A stretch of DNA of 64,000 nt from Hymenoscyphus infarciens (GCA_001414345.1 LLCB01000213.1:1-64000); one strand, 5' to 3'. Positions 47,708-61,200 are shown, counted from the stretch's first letter. Numbers and translations: made by a program. Notes: a model not told the origin generated them from the sequence alone.

Positions 47708-49114
47708 TCATAGTCGTGGGGATATTTGACCTTCTCTCGCCTCCGCTCCGCTATTCAACACCCTTTGAAAAGCCGCCGTAACATCATGTTCAGTAAGCCA
47801 GATGGTAGCCGGTCTCTCCGCAGCCATCTTCCGCAAAGTCTCATCGGTAACCGGCTTCCCAACAGCTTCAGCTTTCTTCTTATTCCCCTGATGCACAACC
47901 TCCAATAGTCTATGAGCATGAGGTTTTCTCGTTGCCTCGTAAAGTCTCAGCGCTTGTCCGAGTTCTGCAGGTGTCGGCTTCCTTTTTGCTGTCGGAGGAA
48001 ACACATGAGAGAGGGCAAGTGAGAATGCGTAGGCATCGTCGATGGCTAGAGATCCTCCTGTGGCATATGCACCACCGTGAGCGTGAGCTGCATCTCCAAT
48101 CAAGGTTACTCGGTCCCCGAAGACCCAGCTGTCTAACGGGCCAGCTATTGAGAGATTGGGGTAGTACCGAATGTCTGGGGTGATGTCCACAAGAGCCTTG
48201 ACAACGGGGTTCCAGTCCTAGCCTGTGTCAGATGATGATTCTATACAGAATAACATGGTTTGCTTACGGCATATAAATCTCGAAATAATTTGACACTAGC
48301 CTCTTGATCCCAGGTAACATCATTGAATGGATTCGGTTCATCGGGGTTGACGTTGAGACTGCCGACTACAGTGTACTTATTCCTTCCCAATATTGATGCG
48401 AAGAAGGATTTGTTTGGACCCCACCAATGAATGGAATCCAATGGCAAGTCTGGGATGTCTTTCGCGAGATCATAGTCGAACACAGCACGTAATGCTATCA
48501 AGCCGCCCCATTTAAGCTTCAACTCGGGGACAAAGAATTGTCGAACACCCTGCCCAAAAAAAAATCAATAAGTCAGGTTCCATTTTCTGAAATCTGGGAA
48601 GGAACTGACTCACAGATCTCAGACCATCGGCTCCCAGAAATACATCTGCTTCTACCACCGATCCATCCTCGAAACTGATAGTGACCCCATCATCTTTAAA
48701 TTCAACATCCCTAAACCGTTTTCCCAAATGAATAATGTTTCTGGGAACATTCTCCAACAAAGCTTCCTGAAGATGAGCCCTAAGATACCTTGCCGTCTGA
48801 TGCTTATGCTCCGTAACATTCTCATGAAAATCCTGATCCAGCACCTCATTGGTCCTCCAATGTTTATAAATCATCGGAATATTCGATGGACCACGGTAGC
48901 CCACCTCATCACTGATAGCATTTTCCAACCCCAGTCGTTCCAGAGTCCGAAGTCCATTTGGACCGAGGGCTATACTTGCACCTATTTCTTTCAATTCGGT
49001 CGCTTGTTCGTAAATCTGGACTGATATGAGAGGGTGTTTGAGTAATGCGATTGCTGCTGTGAGACCGGCGATTCCGGCACCGCAGATGGCGATGTTGAGG
49101 GTTGGGGTGGACAT
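47708..49114 (-). CDS. FAD-dependent monooxygenase (salicylate hydroxylase-like)
   Basis: Class A flavoprotein aromatic hydroxylase that would use NAD(P)H and O2 to hydroxylate an aromatic or secondary-metabolite substrate. Three exons (49,114-48,614, 48,549-48,268, 48,217-47,708) give 430 aa. Motifs: FAD/Rossmann GAGIAG at residues 12-17 preceded by a beta strand; the DG motif in GADGLRS at 161-167; the GD motif in GDAAHAHGGAYATGG from 302. The third exon starts at GACTGG after an unusually short AG-to-AG choice: the downstream acceptor (CTAG) keeps YADWNPVVKALVDI in frame, while the upstream CACAG does not. The length is typical for the family. It stands alone, with no pathway genes beside it, so the substrate is unknown. 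Confidence 0.92.
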
Positions 49115-49446
49115 CGTGGTTTTGTTTGGGATATATTAAGGGGAGGTTTATTATAAGGAGGAACTAAGGAAGTATTCTGGGACTATCGCATTATATGAGG
49201 TGATGTGGTGGGCTCCCACTTTTACAACTTCGGCTCCTATCGATTTGTTAAGGGGTAATCAATCCACCATCAGATATTGTGCAATGTGGATGTACAGTGA
49301 CGAAATATATCACGTGGTTAGAGAAATATCAAGTCTCAAACTATCTATATCTTTGCTAAATTAAGCTCTCATGATGCCGCGTATCAAGTTCAGAAGGTTA
49401 TGAAAATTCAATAAGCCAAGTCGCAATAACTGAATAAGACGACCAC
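49115..49446. other. Intergenic, 5' flank of the monooxygenase
   Basis: AT-rich promoter-type sequence without ORFs. Nothing specific recognised. Confidence 0.6.
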
Positions 49447-51198
49447 TCATAGGTCAACAACTCTATACTGTCCACAATAACCATTTCCCACCGTCATACT
49501 AGGAGCAGAAGCAGTGAGAAGGTCGTTTCCAGTAAATCTACTCGCCGGCCCATTCACACAAGTTCCATCATAAGAAGCGACTAAAACGCACTCAGCAAAA
49601 GTACTGCTTGTGTCGAGCCAATTGCCTTAAGCCTGACAATCCGGGTTGCTGAAGCGGGTGTTGCAACAGGTTTCTGGTGTCGTATTGACCAAGTCATAGA
49701 GCTATGTTTGCCCACCACAGATGCTATGTATGTCTTTCCCATTATTGTCCTAGCTCACCAAGCTGAGGAAGATGTTAGCCTATATTTTATATTTGGTTGC
49801 GGAGAAGAGAGGGGAATTGTGAGAAGCGACATGGAATGATGCAATTGTGAAAAGGGAGAAAGGGGAGGTGTGTATTACTGGTCCGGGCTGCAAGCCGCAT
49901 ATTGTGTTGCTGAGGCTTGGACGAGCGTGGAGGTGGTAGTGGCCGTGTTTGAGATTGTATTGGTTTAAGTGGTAGTGCTTGTCCAGGTGGATGTTTTGAA
50001 TTGTTAGTTTTGATCAATTTATTCATAATTGAAGGGGAGCGAGTTCTTACTCGTGAAACTCGTAACGACCGTATTTGTATCTTATAGTTGAATTTACGGT
50101 TGTTGCTATGAGTTGTTAGTGCATGTACCCGAAGCGTCTGGAAAACATTTCACGTCAAAAGCGATATTTGAACTTACTTGTAGTACTCGCTGCAAGAGAT
50201 GTAACAGGTGTAGTCGTTACAGTAGTTGTCGTTTTTGCGGTCTTGGTAATTGTAAACGAGTTCACCGTTTTGACAACTGCATAGCAAGTAACCTTGGATA
50301 GATATAATGGCTCACCTTTCTTGTAGTATAATGGAATTGGTGCCTGAGCGCGGGCAGACATTCCATTGTCCGTGGTAGGGTCTCTTCGGGTGCGTGAGAT
50401 CTCTCGTCGCACTGGCGCAGCACCTGTTGCTTGAGGAAGTGTGCTTTTGACTGGCAAGAAGCCATGGCAGTAGAGAAATAGTCGTTGTGGCAACTGATGT
50501 GGTTACAACTTCTATTAGTGTTGAGACCGTTATAGTGGTTGTGCCGAAATCAGTGACAAGCTCCCCAGAGCAGAGGTTTGTATAAGTGTTGAAGTATTCT
50601 AAGAAAGATCAGAAAAGGGTGGAGAAAAGAGTTAAGAGTGTGTGGATTGAGAGAAAAACATACCTATTGTGTTTTGCGGCCATGTGTAAATTGACGTAGC
50701 AGTAGCTGTGTTCGTTACTGTATTAGTAACTGGCGGTGGCGTTATTATGACTGATGGCCTAAAGATAAGAGAAGTCAACCTTGAGCAGAATTTTATATTC
50801 AACAAAGGAATTTCAATTGATGGAGTTTGCTTGAAATGTTCAAGTGCAGATAACATAAGATTAATCCAAGTAACCATTTCTAGGAGTTTAGTTATTCACA
50901 TCTAGCTTGTTTTCAAATTATTCAAATTGATTAAAAGGTTCAAATAATAGTACTTTAAAATCGTCGAGGAAACATTAAAGTTGACAAGGATAGAAAATGA
51001 TGTTTTTCTTAAGTATACGTAGTGACAACCAATTTTGGAATCCCAAGAGTGGCAACCTTCGACACTCTAGAAACAGGCTGGACAGAAGTTTTCGCTTTCT
51101 GCGTATAGCAAGTACTTCTTGTCGTAGGGGTAGCCCTTACAGGGGCGATAATTAAGGCAACGGCAAGAATAGCATGTGTAATCTTGATTTTGAAAGGA
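49447..51198 (-). pseudogene. Decayed gene for a Thr/Ser-rich, cysteine-containing secreted protein
   Basis: The minus strand shows an export-type start segment (ITHAILAVALIIAPVRATPT, near 51,195-51,120) lacking a clear ATG. Thr/Val-rich exons follow (PPPVTNTVTNTATATS; KTAKTTTTVTTTPVTSLAAS; SNTATTTSTLVQASATQYAA) and then a Cys-rich C-terminus (ICGGQT, VNTTPETCCNTRFSNPDC, FAECVLVASYDGTCVNG, GNGYCGQYRVVDL). Several introns look intact (for example the 50,160 donor GTAAGTTC). The frame is broken by stops at 49,967-49,965 (TAA), 49,752-49,750 (TAG), 49,704-49,702 (TAG) and 49,629-49,627 (TAA), plus an apparent frameshift near 50,470. All four stops could come from CAA/CAG by one C to T change. 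The layout resembles fungal extracellular proteins with Ser/Thr stalks and a PAN-like Cys module; exact family uncertain. Confidence 0.6.
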
Positions 51199-52287
51199 TC
51201 TAGATGATGAAACGAGATAGAATTAGATGAAAAGGAGAGGGTGATAGTGCCTTGTTTTCAAGCAGCGTTCAGGAGGTTCATATAATTGTAGCAAGGACCT
51301 TCCGACAAGAAGCAATATGCACATCCCCAAGTGTGTGGAGTGCGGCGTAGAACTTAAACGGACTATGAACTACCACGTCAGATAACCTTTTCGAATGAAG
51401 ATCATTTTGACTTTGCTCTCTCCCTCAAATTTGTATCGCTGCCTCGCCCAAAGGTAGTACATTTTCGGTCACGTATAGAGAAAGCCAAGCAAGCGATGAT
51501 TTACTAGGCAGATTACAGGCCTAGGCCCACACTAGTGACAACCGATGAGGACTGTCAGTAAGATTAATTTCCATCTGTTCCTAAGGCAAGAGCATGAGGG
51601 CTGAAAATACCTTGACACAAGTAGCAACTCCCCTCATCTAGGTATGTCGACAAACAGACATGAAATAGAGCGTTTAGTCGTCGAGCGTATATGTGCTCAA
51701 AGTCATGATTTTTCAAACAACTTCGACGGGGAAAAACTCCCAAAAACCCCCAAAACCAGAAGTATATAATATAAAACCGATGAATCAAACTTGATAATTC
51801 TAACCAAATACCAAGACATGGGATTGGGATTGATACGAGCTGGGAACTAGCTACTCACTAGCCATAAGCCGCTCGCCACGTCCATCGAAGATCTCTTCTA
51901 ACGTGAGGAACTATCCCGCATCCCACTCCCACCCCCCGACGATATCAAATGGTAGGCGTAAACCTTGTTTTTTGCCGGGGGCGCCAGACACCTTTTGTCT
52001 ACTCGAGGAAAAGAGTATCAAAAATCTGGTGATTGGGATATCAAGGCACGCAAATTTCTCAAACCGACCAGAGAGGCCAGGATTAAAACCCCGAATATGT
52101 AGCAATGTAAATGGTCAGAAACATCAGAAACTCCAGTTCCCTTAACACAATCGCCATCTATGTCGGTATCTTAAATTACATTCAGCGCCTTCCCACCCCA
52201 CCAAATTCGCTTTTTCGATCGCCCGGATGTAGGAAATGTAGCGTTCTTTCGAAAATACCACCAGCTTTTGTAGTTTTGAGTTCGTGC
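51199..52287. other. Intergenic; no gene recognised
   Basis: Between the 5' end of the decayed secreted-protein gene and the 3' end of the aminotransferase. Short ORFs on both strands (74 codons at most) lack any support. Nothing specific seen. Confidence 0.6.
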
Positions 52288-53587
52288 TTACTCAGGTACA
52301 GTATAACTCCATTCGTGCTCCTCGTCACCGTACTGTCTAGCCTCGATCCAGTTCTTCATATTCAATGCAATTTCACCGGCCTCCTGTTCGGGGTTCAATC
52401 CACAGTCGACCATCTCCCCCTTCCAGCTGATATTTCGGACAGGGCTGACGATGGCAGCAGTTCCTGCTCCGAAAGCCTCGATTAATCTCCCTTCCTTGGC
52501 TGCCTCAGACATTTCCTTCATTGTGAATTTTCGCTCGATGACTTTCCATCCTTCGGGTACAAGCTTCTCTTTGGCGAGAGAAAGAACGCAGTCTCGTGTC
52601 ACTCCCTCGAGAATTGTGCCGTCGAGAGGAGCGGTAAGCAATTCCTTCTGTCCAGTTTCCTTGTTCTTGATGGCAGCAAACATGTTCATGGTTCCCACCT
52701 CGGTCACAAATTCCTCCTCACCAAAGAGCCAAAGGTTCTGGTGGAATCCCCGCTTGGCGGCTTCAAGTTGCGGAAGAATACATGGGGCGTAGTTGGCACC
52801 GAGCTTCTTATCACCAACACCTCCTGGCCAGGCTCGTACGGCATAGTTGGTGGCTTCGAGGGAGATGGCTTTGAAACCGGTAGGGTAGTATGGCCCAACT
52901 GGGGATGCGATAACATAGAGAAGTGCGGACCCGGGAGGTCCAACGCCAAGTGTCTTTTGTGTGCCGATCATCGTTGGTCTAATATATAACGAGTATCCTT
53001 TTGTGGAGGGGATAAATCGCTCTTCCATGGCCGCGAATTGGGAAATGAGCTTGATCATAGCTGCTTGATCAAAGGTAGGTAGGGCAATTCTCGCAGACGA
53101 TTTGTTCATTCTCTCCATGTTCTTGGTAGGTCGGAATAGTCGCACTTTGCCATTGCTATCCTTATAGGCCTTCATCCCCTCGAAACATTCGAATGCATAG
53201 TGGAAAACGCAACTAGCGGGGTCGAGAGAGAGGTTTTGGTAGGGGGTGATTCGGGGGGCAAGCCATCCTTCTGATGCCGTCCACTCGATGCTCAGCATAT
53301 GATCTGTGGTGGGGGGAATTGGTTAGCTATATAAAAGACGGGCAGGTTGAAGAGTAGGACCGACCTGTAAATGAGCGCCCAAAGACCAATTCATTCGCAG
53401 GAATTAGCTCTTTGGGTGTTTTCGTCTTGGTGATAGACAATTTGGAGGGATCGATATCTTGGACCTTCGCCGCCGAAGCTGCATCGGCGTGGATGCTGTA
53501 TGACCGTGAGGGTTCTTGCCATGCTGCCAGAAGTGTCTTGGTGGAGTGCTTGAGGAGCGAGCTTTGCGGCCGGAATTGACGAAGCAT
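52288..53587 (-). CDS. Branched-chain amino acid aminotransferase, mitochondrial
   Basis: PLP enzyme (fold type IV) that interconverts Leu, Ile and Val with their 2-oxo acids using glutamate/2-oxoglutarate: last step of synthesis and first of breakdown. Two exons (53,587-53,365 and 53,303-52,288) give 412 aa. The N-terminus MLRQFRPQSSLLKHSTKTLL is basic and Ser/Leu-rich like a mitochondrial presequence, making it like yeast Bat1 rather than cytosolic Bat2. Family landmarks: HYAFECFEGMKAY, RLFRPTKNMERMN, the PLP-lysine region KKLGANYAP (Lys about residue 241), EVGTMNMF and LDGTILEGVTRD. An upstream in-frame ATG at 53,758 would add a leader with no targeting character, so it was not used. It is divergent from the SCYL2-type gene. 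Confidence 0.95.
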
Positions 53588-54027
53588 TTTGACAATTGTG
53601 CCTGCAGCAATTGAGGAGGGGAGAATAGGAATCCAGTTGAAGAGGATTACGGGGTCAATTGGATTATAGAAGAAATGGAGAGAGAGAGAGGCTAGAGATA
53701 TGTGACTCGAAGGGCGTAGCTTGCTTGGGCTATGATTTTTGTCCTCGTCTTCCGACATCGGCCCGCATGGAGGCTAGTCGCGGACTTGGCAGCCTCGCGA
53801 GGCTCTGGGCCCAGCCGGAATCCTTCTCTCACCACCAACCAATCAGTTCATTATATCAATTTGGGACACCTTCCCTTGTTGCAGGTGGACAGTCCTTCAA
53901 TCCAAACTGCAATCCCTTCTTCTTGTCTTCGTCAACACCACGATTCCACAGACAAAGCAGCATCTCGAGTTTCCATGCCACGAGACCGTCTACGATCCCG
54001 GAGGAGGCAGATTGACAGGTGGCCAAA
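53588..54027. promoter_or_regulatory. Shared divergent promoter region
   Basis: A 440-bp gap between the start codons of the aminotransferase (-) and the pseudokinase (+), so both 5' flanks overlap. It contains CT-rich stretches, GAGAGAGAGAG near 53,680 and CCAATCAG near 53,838 (CCAAT-box-like). No Leu3-type CCGN4CGG site was seen on a quick reading. Confidence 0.5.
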
Positions 54028-56940
54028 ATGTTCAGCTCGGCGCTGAAGTCGTTTTCCTCGAATATCAATTCCAATTACACCATCTCCTCCACCCCGACAT
54101 CCACTTCCGGCCCATGGAAGATATATGATGGAAAGAAGAAATCGACAGGGAAATCTGTCTCGATTTTCGTCCTGGACCGCAAGTCATTGGACTCGCATTC
54201 CGGTTCCCTGGGTCGATCGAGCGCCACTTCAATAAAGAAATCCGTTGAGGAGGTGGTGGAACGGCTGAAAAAGGAAGCTTCCTCTCTGGCAAGACTACGC
54301 CATCCCAATATCTTGGAACTCGTCGAACCCGTGGAAGAAACAAGAAATGGTGGTTTGCAATATGCGACAGAAACAGTGACGGCCTCCTTATCCGGCTTAT
54401 TACAAGAAAAGGATGAACAAGAGAGAGGAGCTGGTGCACGATCGAGTCGATATGTGACTGAAGACTCAGAAGGTGGTCGGCGGCGGCGAGAGATCCAAAT
54501 TGATGAGTTGGAGATACAAAAGGGGTTACTCCAAGTCAGCAAGGCCTTGGAATTCCTCCATGATAATGCAGGTTTGGTACACGGAAATCTGACCCCTGAT
54601 GCCATTTTCGTAAATGCCAAGGTTGGAATCCCCAGAGCAAAAACTACTGGATGTTGGCTGATAAACTATAGTCGGATTGGAAGATCAGTGGTCTTGCCTT
54701 CTCGAGCCCTCCCGATAACTCGACGAAACCCACCTCCGTGCAGCCCATAAACCTTTCTGAGATCCTGAATGCTGATCCCCGACTGCCACGCTCCGTACAA
54801 TTGAACCTCGATTATTGCTCTCCAGATTTCGTTCTGGATTCCAATCTAAACGTTGCCGCAGACATGTTTTCTATGGGTTTATTGATTATTGCCCTTTACA
54901 ACTCCCCCCATACCTCCCCTTTGCAAACCAACGCTAGCATATCAACTTATCGCAGACTGTTCACTTCCCAATCTACAATCCCATCAGCTAGCAATAGCTT
55001 TCTCTCATCTCGTCCTATCCCCAAAGACCTAACTTCTTCGGTATTACCTCGTCTCATAACTAGACGCCCCGCGCAACGAATGACTGCAAAGGAATTTCAA
55101 GAAAGTGCTTATTTTGACAATATATTGATGTCAACCATTCGGTTTTTAGATGCGCTTCCAGCCAAAACCCCAACCGAAAAAGCGCAATTTATGCGCGGGC
55201 TTTCAAGGGTTCTACCTTCATTCCCAAGATCTGTACTGGATAAAAAGCTTCTCCCAGCATTGCTAGAAGAAATGAAAGACCGAGAGCTTTTATCTCTGAT
55301 ATTACAGAACATTTTCAAGATTATTGAACTGTTACCATCTGGGCGTCGGCCATTTACCGAGAAAATCATGCCAAGGTTGAAAGAGATATTTATACCACCA
55401 ACTACCACCACTGCCAAAGGACCCGTTGAGCGTGACCCAGCCAAGGAAGCCGGTTTGATGGTGCTGCTAGACCATATCAAAGAGATTTCTGGAAACTGCT
55501 CGGGCAAGGAATTCAAAGATAGTAAGTTCTCTTCATCTTCAATATATAATTTTGGCTCATTCTTTAGATATTCTTCCTATCATACACCTGGCAATCGAGT
55601 CCCCTACCCATACAATTGTCGACGCCGCGTTGAGGAGTTTGCCAGTGGTACTCCCAGTTCTTGATTTCTCGACCATCAAGAACGAGCTTTTCCCGGTTAT
55701 TGCCTCTGTGTTCACCAAGACAAGCAGTTTAGGTATCAAAGTCCGAGGACTGGAGGCGTTTGTTATCCTCTGCGGAGGTTCAAATGACCCGGCATCGAGT
55801 AATGATGGCTTGGATGGCATCATGAATTCAGCAGCTAGTAAAAAGAGTTCGTCTACCGCATTGGACAAATATACAATGCAGGAGAAGATTGTACCTCTCA
55901 TCAGAGCAATCAAAACGAAAGAGCCAGCCGTGGCAATGGCATCACTTAATGTTCTTCGACAGGTAGGGGGTGTTGCAGACGCAGAATTTGTGGCAATGGA
56001 CATACTGCCTATCCTATGGAATATGAGTCTTGGGCCTTTACTTGAGCTGAAACAGTTCCAAGCGTTCCTTGAACTTATTAAGAGTCTTTCAAGCAGAGTT
56101 GAAGCCGAGCAGACAAAGAAACTTCAGGAACTTGCAGGCACGAACGGCAATTCTGCTCAGCGAAGTGACGACTTCATGTCATTTGGTGCACCGAATGCAT
56201 TTTCATCAAGCAACGGTGCCTCCGATGGTGGTGAGATTGACTTTGAGCGCCTTGTAAAGGGGAACAATGCAACAATTGGGTCGCCAAATCCATTAGACTC
56301 CGGCTGGGAAGCTGGTTCACCAAGCGCATCCGCAACAAGCCCAGCTCCAGCGCAGTCGAAAGCAGCGGCTTTCTCCTGGTCAACACCCAGTCCAACTACA
56401 AACACATCATTTGCTGGAAATTCTATGGGCAGTCTTCAGCCACACCCTGGCCCTGCTTCAAGGACTATTACCCCAGACTTATCACGATTTGATGCTCTCA
56501 CACCTACCTCTACCCAGTTCTCACAACCTCTCCAACCTCAGAATAATTTCGGCGCTCCCCTACAATCCTCAACGAATAGTTACAGTCAACCTAAGCCGGC
56601 GAGTAACTTCCAAGCCCCACCAACTACCGTAAATTGGGGAGCCGCAGCGTCGAACCCTTGGGCGAGCAACAGCACTTCACTGACAAACATGACCTCACCC
56701 ATTGGAAACCTGGGGAACTCCATGTCAAGTATGTCCATGAACCAACAAAGACCAACTTTGAGTTCTCCGTCTTCATTCTCGTTACCACCACCTCCTGGAG
56801 CCAATTCCTACGGCGTACAGCAAAATAAGAATTCCTTTCCACCGCCACCCGCTTTTGGGGCACAGCAGCAGTCGAGTTTTGCGAAGCCAGCCCCTGCACC
56901 GCAGAAATCGGGACTGGATGCTTATGAGAGTTTGATATGA
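54028..56940 (+). CDS. ppk32: SCY1-like pseudokinase (SCYL2/ppk32 type)
   Basis: Catalytically degenerate kinase implicated in clathrin-mediated trafficking between trans-Golgi and endosomes. Three exons (introns 54,622-54,671 and 55,522-55,567) give 938 aa, close to human SCYL2. The kinase-like domain covers about residues 30-370: the HRD triplet is replaced by HGN (185-187, in LVHGNLTPDAIFVN) and DFG by SGL (204-206). A HEAT-repeat region follows (ALLEEMKDRELLSLILQNIF, DILPIIHLAIESPTHTIVDA, MQEKIVPLIRAIKTKEPAVA). The C-terminal third is a Ser/Pro/Gln/Asn-rich disordered tail with NPW and DPF-like short motifs, ending GLDAYESLI. The start at 54,028 is the first ATG. The first intron has a weak GTTGGA donor, but the joined protein (VNAKSDWKISGLAF) fits the family. 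Confidence 0.92.
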
Positions 56941-58229
56941 GTACATACAATGGGAAGGAATGTAGAGGCGTTTATGGCGTTGGGGGTTTTTTGTGGGGAA
57001 AGGTTTTTGGAGGTAACTTGATGGATTTTTTGAAGTTATGATGAGATGTTGAAGAATGCGAATACCAAAGATTTTGTTGTTTTGAGTCAGTTCTTGTTTG
57101 TGTGTGTTTCTTCGCTTGTGGGTTGAGGTATACAGATATACACTGTACTTCGGACCCCGTTTGCGCTTATTATTTAACACTTTAGATAAATGCTGAAGGT
57201 TGTGAGGATGGGCTGAGGTATTGGGACTTGGTTGTGTCAGTTCGGATGGTGTTTACACGGGGCAAGAGACCCCGCAGGAGAAGCCTTCCCTCATTTTGAA
57301 ATTTGGAATGGTATACTTTACTCGCCAATTGTTCGAGGGTCTGGTCAATATATCGGACTCGGTGAGTGATTCGTATCTTTCCATTAGATCGTCACTGACT
57401 TTTGAATATGCCAGGCTGGATTTTTGGGGGTGTTTCTAGGGCTGCTGAAAGAAGCATCAACAGACGCCCGATCCAAGCAGGAGAGCCATTTGCGTAGGGA
57501 GCTAGACGGAAAGCGCGAGGATGAGTGGAGTGCGGGGTCTTGATATTTGTGTTGTAGAGAGGGTGTTAATCGTACCCTTTATTCTGGGTAATTCATCCCA
57601 TTGGGAATTACTCGGTTGATTGGCTATTCAGTTGCTTTCTTGGATTCCCCCTCTTGCTGTCACTCTTTCTTGTGACCTTGTGGGCTGGAGTGGTGCAGGA
57701 GGCAACGGAGCTGCCGGAATATTGCATCATTGACGAAAAACTAAGTCAATTGGCCTTTTTGGAGATCTAACGTGTCGATATCACGGTTGGTGAGTAAAGC
57801 ATACCAGATCAAATATGCCTCAAATTTATTGAAAAACTGAATTCTTGTCCACTGGTAACATATTTAGAACCTCAGAGCGCGGCAGTACAAATTTCGGAAA
57901 GCTTTGAAAGAAATTCTTATGATCCTCCTGAAACGCAAACATTGGCCGCATTTAATTGTGGGGCTGGAAATGCATTGTACTTGCCAAATTAGAATCCATT
58001 GGAAAATAGGTAAATTCTGGCTCACGGTCTTGAAGCTATGGGATGGGGTAGGTGCGATGTTTGCTCACCCGGTCGTTCCCTCCAAAATCAGAAAAGGGAC
58101 GGCATCAAATCCTCACGCTCCGCCGCCAGCATGCCAACACTTTATCCAAACAACATATTCATTTATTGTACCATCCATTCGTTTATTTTTGAAATCCCGA
58201 GTTAATCGTCATCCTTACCCACGAACATC
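56941..58229. other. Intergenic, 3' flank of the pseudokinase and 5' flank of the giant protein gene
   Basis: No convincing ORF; short frames at 57,221-57,439 and 57,904-58,488 look like shadows or chance. The last 150 bp before the next ATG are pyrimidine-rich (CATTCATTTATTGTACCATC), as in a 5' leader. Confidence 0.6.
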
Positions 58230-61200
58230 ATGGCGGCCTCCTATGACGAGTCGCTTGCAACATTACAGCAACTTCCGAAGTCGCTCCCGTACATCCTTCC
58301 TTCTCATTTCTACGAAGATATACCAGAAACACCAATTCCCAATCCAACACCGGCGGAAAATGCATTTCTTCATCACGACATTGGCGAGCAAGTTGGCAAG
58401 ACCTGGAAGATACTCCACAATATTGTCATACGACACGAAGCAGCGATCGTTGCTGCGTGGGAAAAGAAATCAACCAAACGTCGCCTAGCCCTACTCACAA
58501 CAGCATGGGGAGATAAGATCCCGGAACACAAACGACCTGATTGGTGGTTCTTCGTCTCGAGTTTTGCAGAGTTCAGCAGAGGCGATATTGTTGCCGAAGA
58601 TTTCTTGTTTGGAAAGAGCTCGAAGAAGGCAACAGCTCTCACGTACCCTTACATAAACGAGGTGCATTTAGTGCAGAAGAGGGCTCTCCCATTATTGATA
58701 AATTCTCGAGGTCGCGGAGGACCAGACTCTTTCTACCAATTCAACGTCAGACAGACGAATATTGGGAGATGTATCGACGCGTTGCTAATTCCCGACCTTC
58801 AAGGGTTCCGCATCGACGTCACCAATGAGATGAGCTATGGAGAAATCATACCTTCTACCTCTACTTTCCACGCCTACTATCTCACGGCCGGCGAAACACT
58901 TATGGCCATGAAAATACACGACCGCGTCATGAAATTCCTCATCCGATGTTGCCAATTGATCCTGAATCAGGACAACCTCCAAATTTTGACAAGCCCAAAC
59001 ACCCCTATTCCTCCAGAGGTTAAAGCCGCTCGAAAAACCGGATGGTTCGACGTCGCCAATACCATATGGGAGGCACCTTTAGTTATACCAACTCCATTTA
59101 ATAGTGGATTGATTATGGATTATCTGACTGTCCGGGCATCTGCTGCTGAAGATCATGTTTGGGACTTGAGGGAGAATCCAGGCTACTTTGCGGCCAGAGT
59201 GATGGAGTGGAGCGAGCACCAGAGGGAGCGAATGTGTTTCACGGATGAAAAAGACATATTAGAGACAGGAACTCCAAAATTCTGGAATATTGTGATAAGG
59301 GAAGTCATTGCAGATGCATTTGAATCACTTGTGGCCTGGCACTTATTGCATGAACAATACCATCTCATACATCGGCGCCAAGATGAAGATGACAGAGCAC
59401 TCTCACGCGTGTGTGGAATCTCCCCAGATTGCGCTGAAGAAATGTACATTTTTCACTATTTGTAAGCATTCTTGATCTGCAGAATAATTGGGGATAGCTG
59501 CTGATGTTTTACGCCAACAGGCTGGGCACTATAGCAGATATTCGGGTTGAAACCGCGTGGAGGGCCCTTCTCGTTTCTCCTTACAATCGTGGGCTCTGGC
59601 GTCAGGCTTTAGGTCCTGAGGCAAGTCCGACAAAAGAAGGTTATAAACCCAACCTTGATCGCGATATTCCGCCCCCTAAACTTTCCACCTTAACTGCTAT
59701 GCTGCCGAGTCCTAACACAGAGTCGAATCTCATAACCTTGACCAGACTTTTGGATCTTCACTCCCGAAATGTCTTCGGTTTCACGAATATGATTGACGAC
59801 ATGGGATACGCACTCGCTGTCAACCCCTTGGAAAATAGCCGGATGTCAGCGTGCTCTCAAAGATTATTTTCAGACTTGGGACTCGTGGCTTCGTTACAGA
59901 AAGAAATGGAGAAACATCAAACTTTTTCTACCAAAACACTCTTCTTGAGCGGTAAGTCTGATGTGGAGATGGCGCAGGCTTCTCTTGTGAAGCTGGCGCC
60001 CTACAAACGGGTCGGGAAAAAGCATAGGCAGTACACACGCCTTGCGGCCCTTGGTACTCCTGTCAAGGGGCGATTTGATTACCCTGTGAACGAAAAACGG
60101 ACTTTAGAGGTCACCAAGAGGATGCAGGAATCTGAGAAGAACTTACGAGAGTTTTGGAGAAAGGCAGATGAAGAATACAAGGAGAAAACTGGGATGTCTC
60201 CGTTAGACGACGTCGATGGCTCACTAGTGTTCGATTCGAGCATAATTGGGAGTGCGTTGATTCTCATCTCACCAGATGAATACTATTGAACGCTAATGTT
60301 TTTCTGTGCAGGAACGCGAGATTGGGTAGAGCCAGAGAAGAATGATTTTGTCGACAAAGAGTTGCTCATTAGGGAGTTGTGCGAAGAGAAGTTGCCTAAA
60401 AAGAAGAGAAGGTCAAAGAATACAAAAGCTACCCCAAAGGGCGAATTTGATGGCAACCTTGGGGTGACGGAACGATTTTCAGCTGATCGTAAATCGAGCC
60501 TAGGAAACGAAAACGACCTCGTCAACGACAATGCCAAAAATTTGGACTTAGGCTCGAACCCTTCTATGGGGAGGACCTCGGATTCGGAATGTGTTTATCC
60601 TTCCGAAGGATTCACAAATGGTCAAACGGAAGGCGACGCAGCCCAACGTCTTCAAAAGCCAGACAATAACGAACCAAAGATACTCGAAATGGAAATCGAC
60701 ACCGCAACTACGGACACCACGACCCCTGAAGCCAAAGCAGAAAATACCGTGGGAGGAGACAACAACAAAGGGGAGGAGATGGAAAATGCGATTGTGGTTG
60801 CGGCAGAAGTAGGGTCCAATGGTCTGGAGGAGCTCGAAATGGAAACCGAGATCACCACAGAAGATACTCCTTCCCAAATTGAAGCAATAGAAGCCAAGAC
60901 TCACGGCGTTGAGGTTGAATTGGCCAAGGAACCAGATTCGCGAACCCCCAGCAAGGGGAATCTGGGACTTGAGCACCCCAGATATACCGGTATCTTCTCC
61001 GCTGACGACTCACCAGATTCTTGCAGTGAACAAGAAAATCGGATTGAAACCAAGTCCAGCGTCAATACCGCAAGCGAGGTCGAATATCAGATATTTGAAT
61101 GCGTAGTCGAGACTTTCCATCCTGGTTGCGCCGCTATGATGAGTGGTGCCATTTATGGTGACGCTCTACTGACTTCAGAGAGTTTCTCTCAAATCCCGGA

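Noticed and set aside
53588..53758. N-terminal extension of the aminotransferase from the ATG at 53,758
   Set aside because: It would hide the mitochondrial presequence starting at 53,587 and runs through the divergent promoter region.
57904..58488. 194-codon plus-strand ORF overlapping the start of the giant protein gene
   Set aside because: It overlaps the well-formed first exon in another frame and its downstream half is a shadow of that exon.
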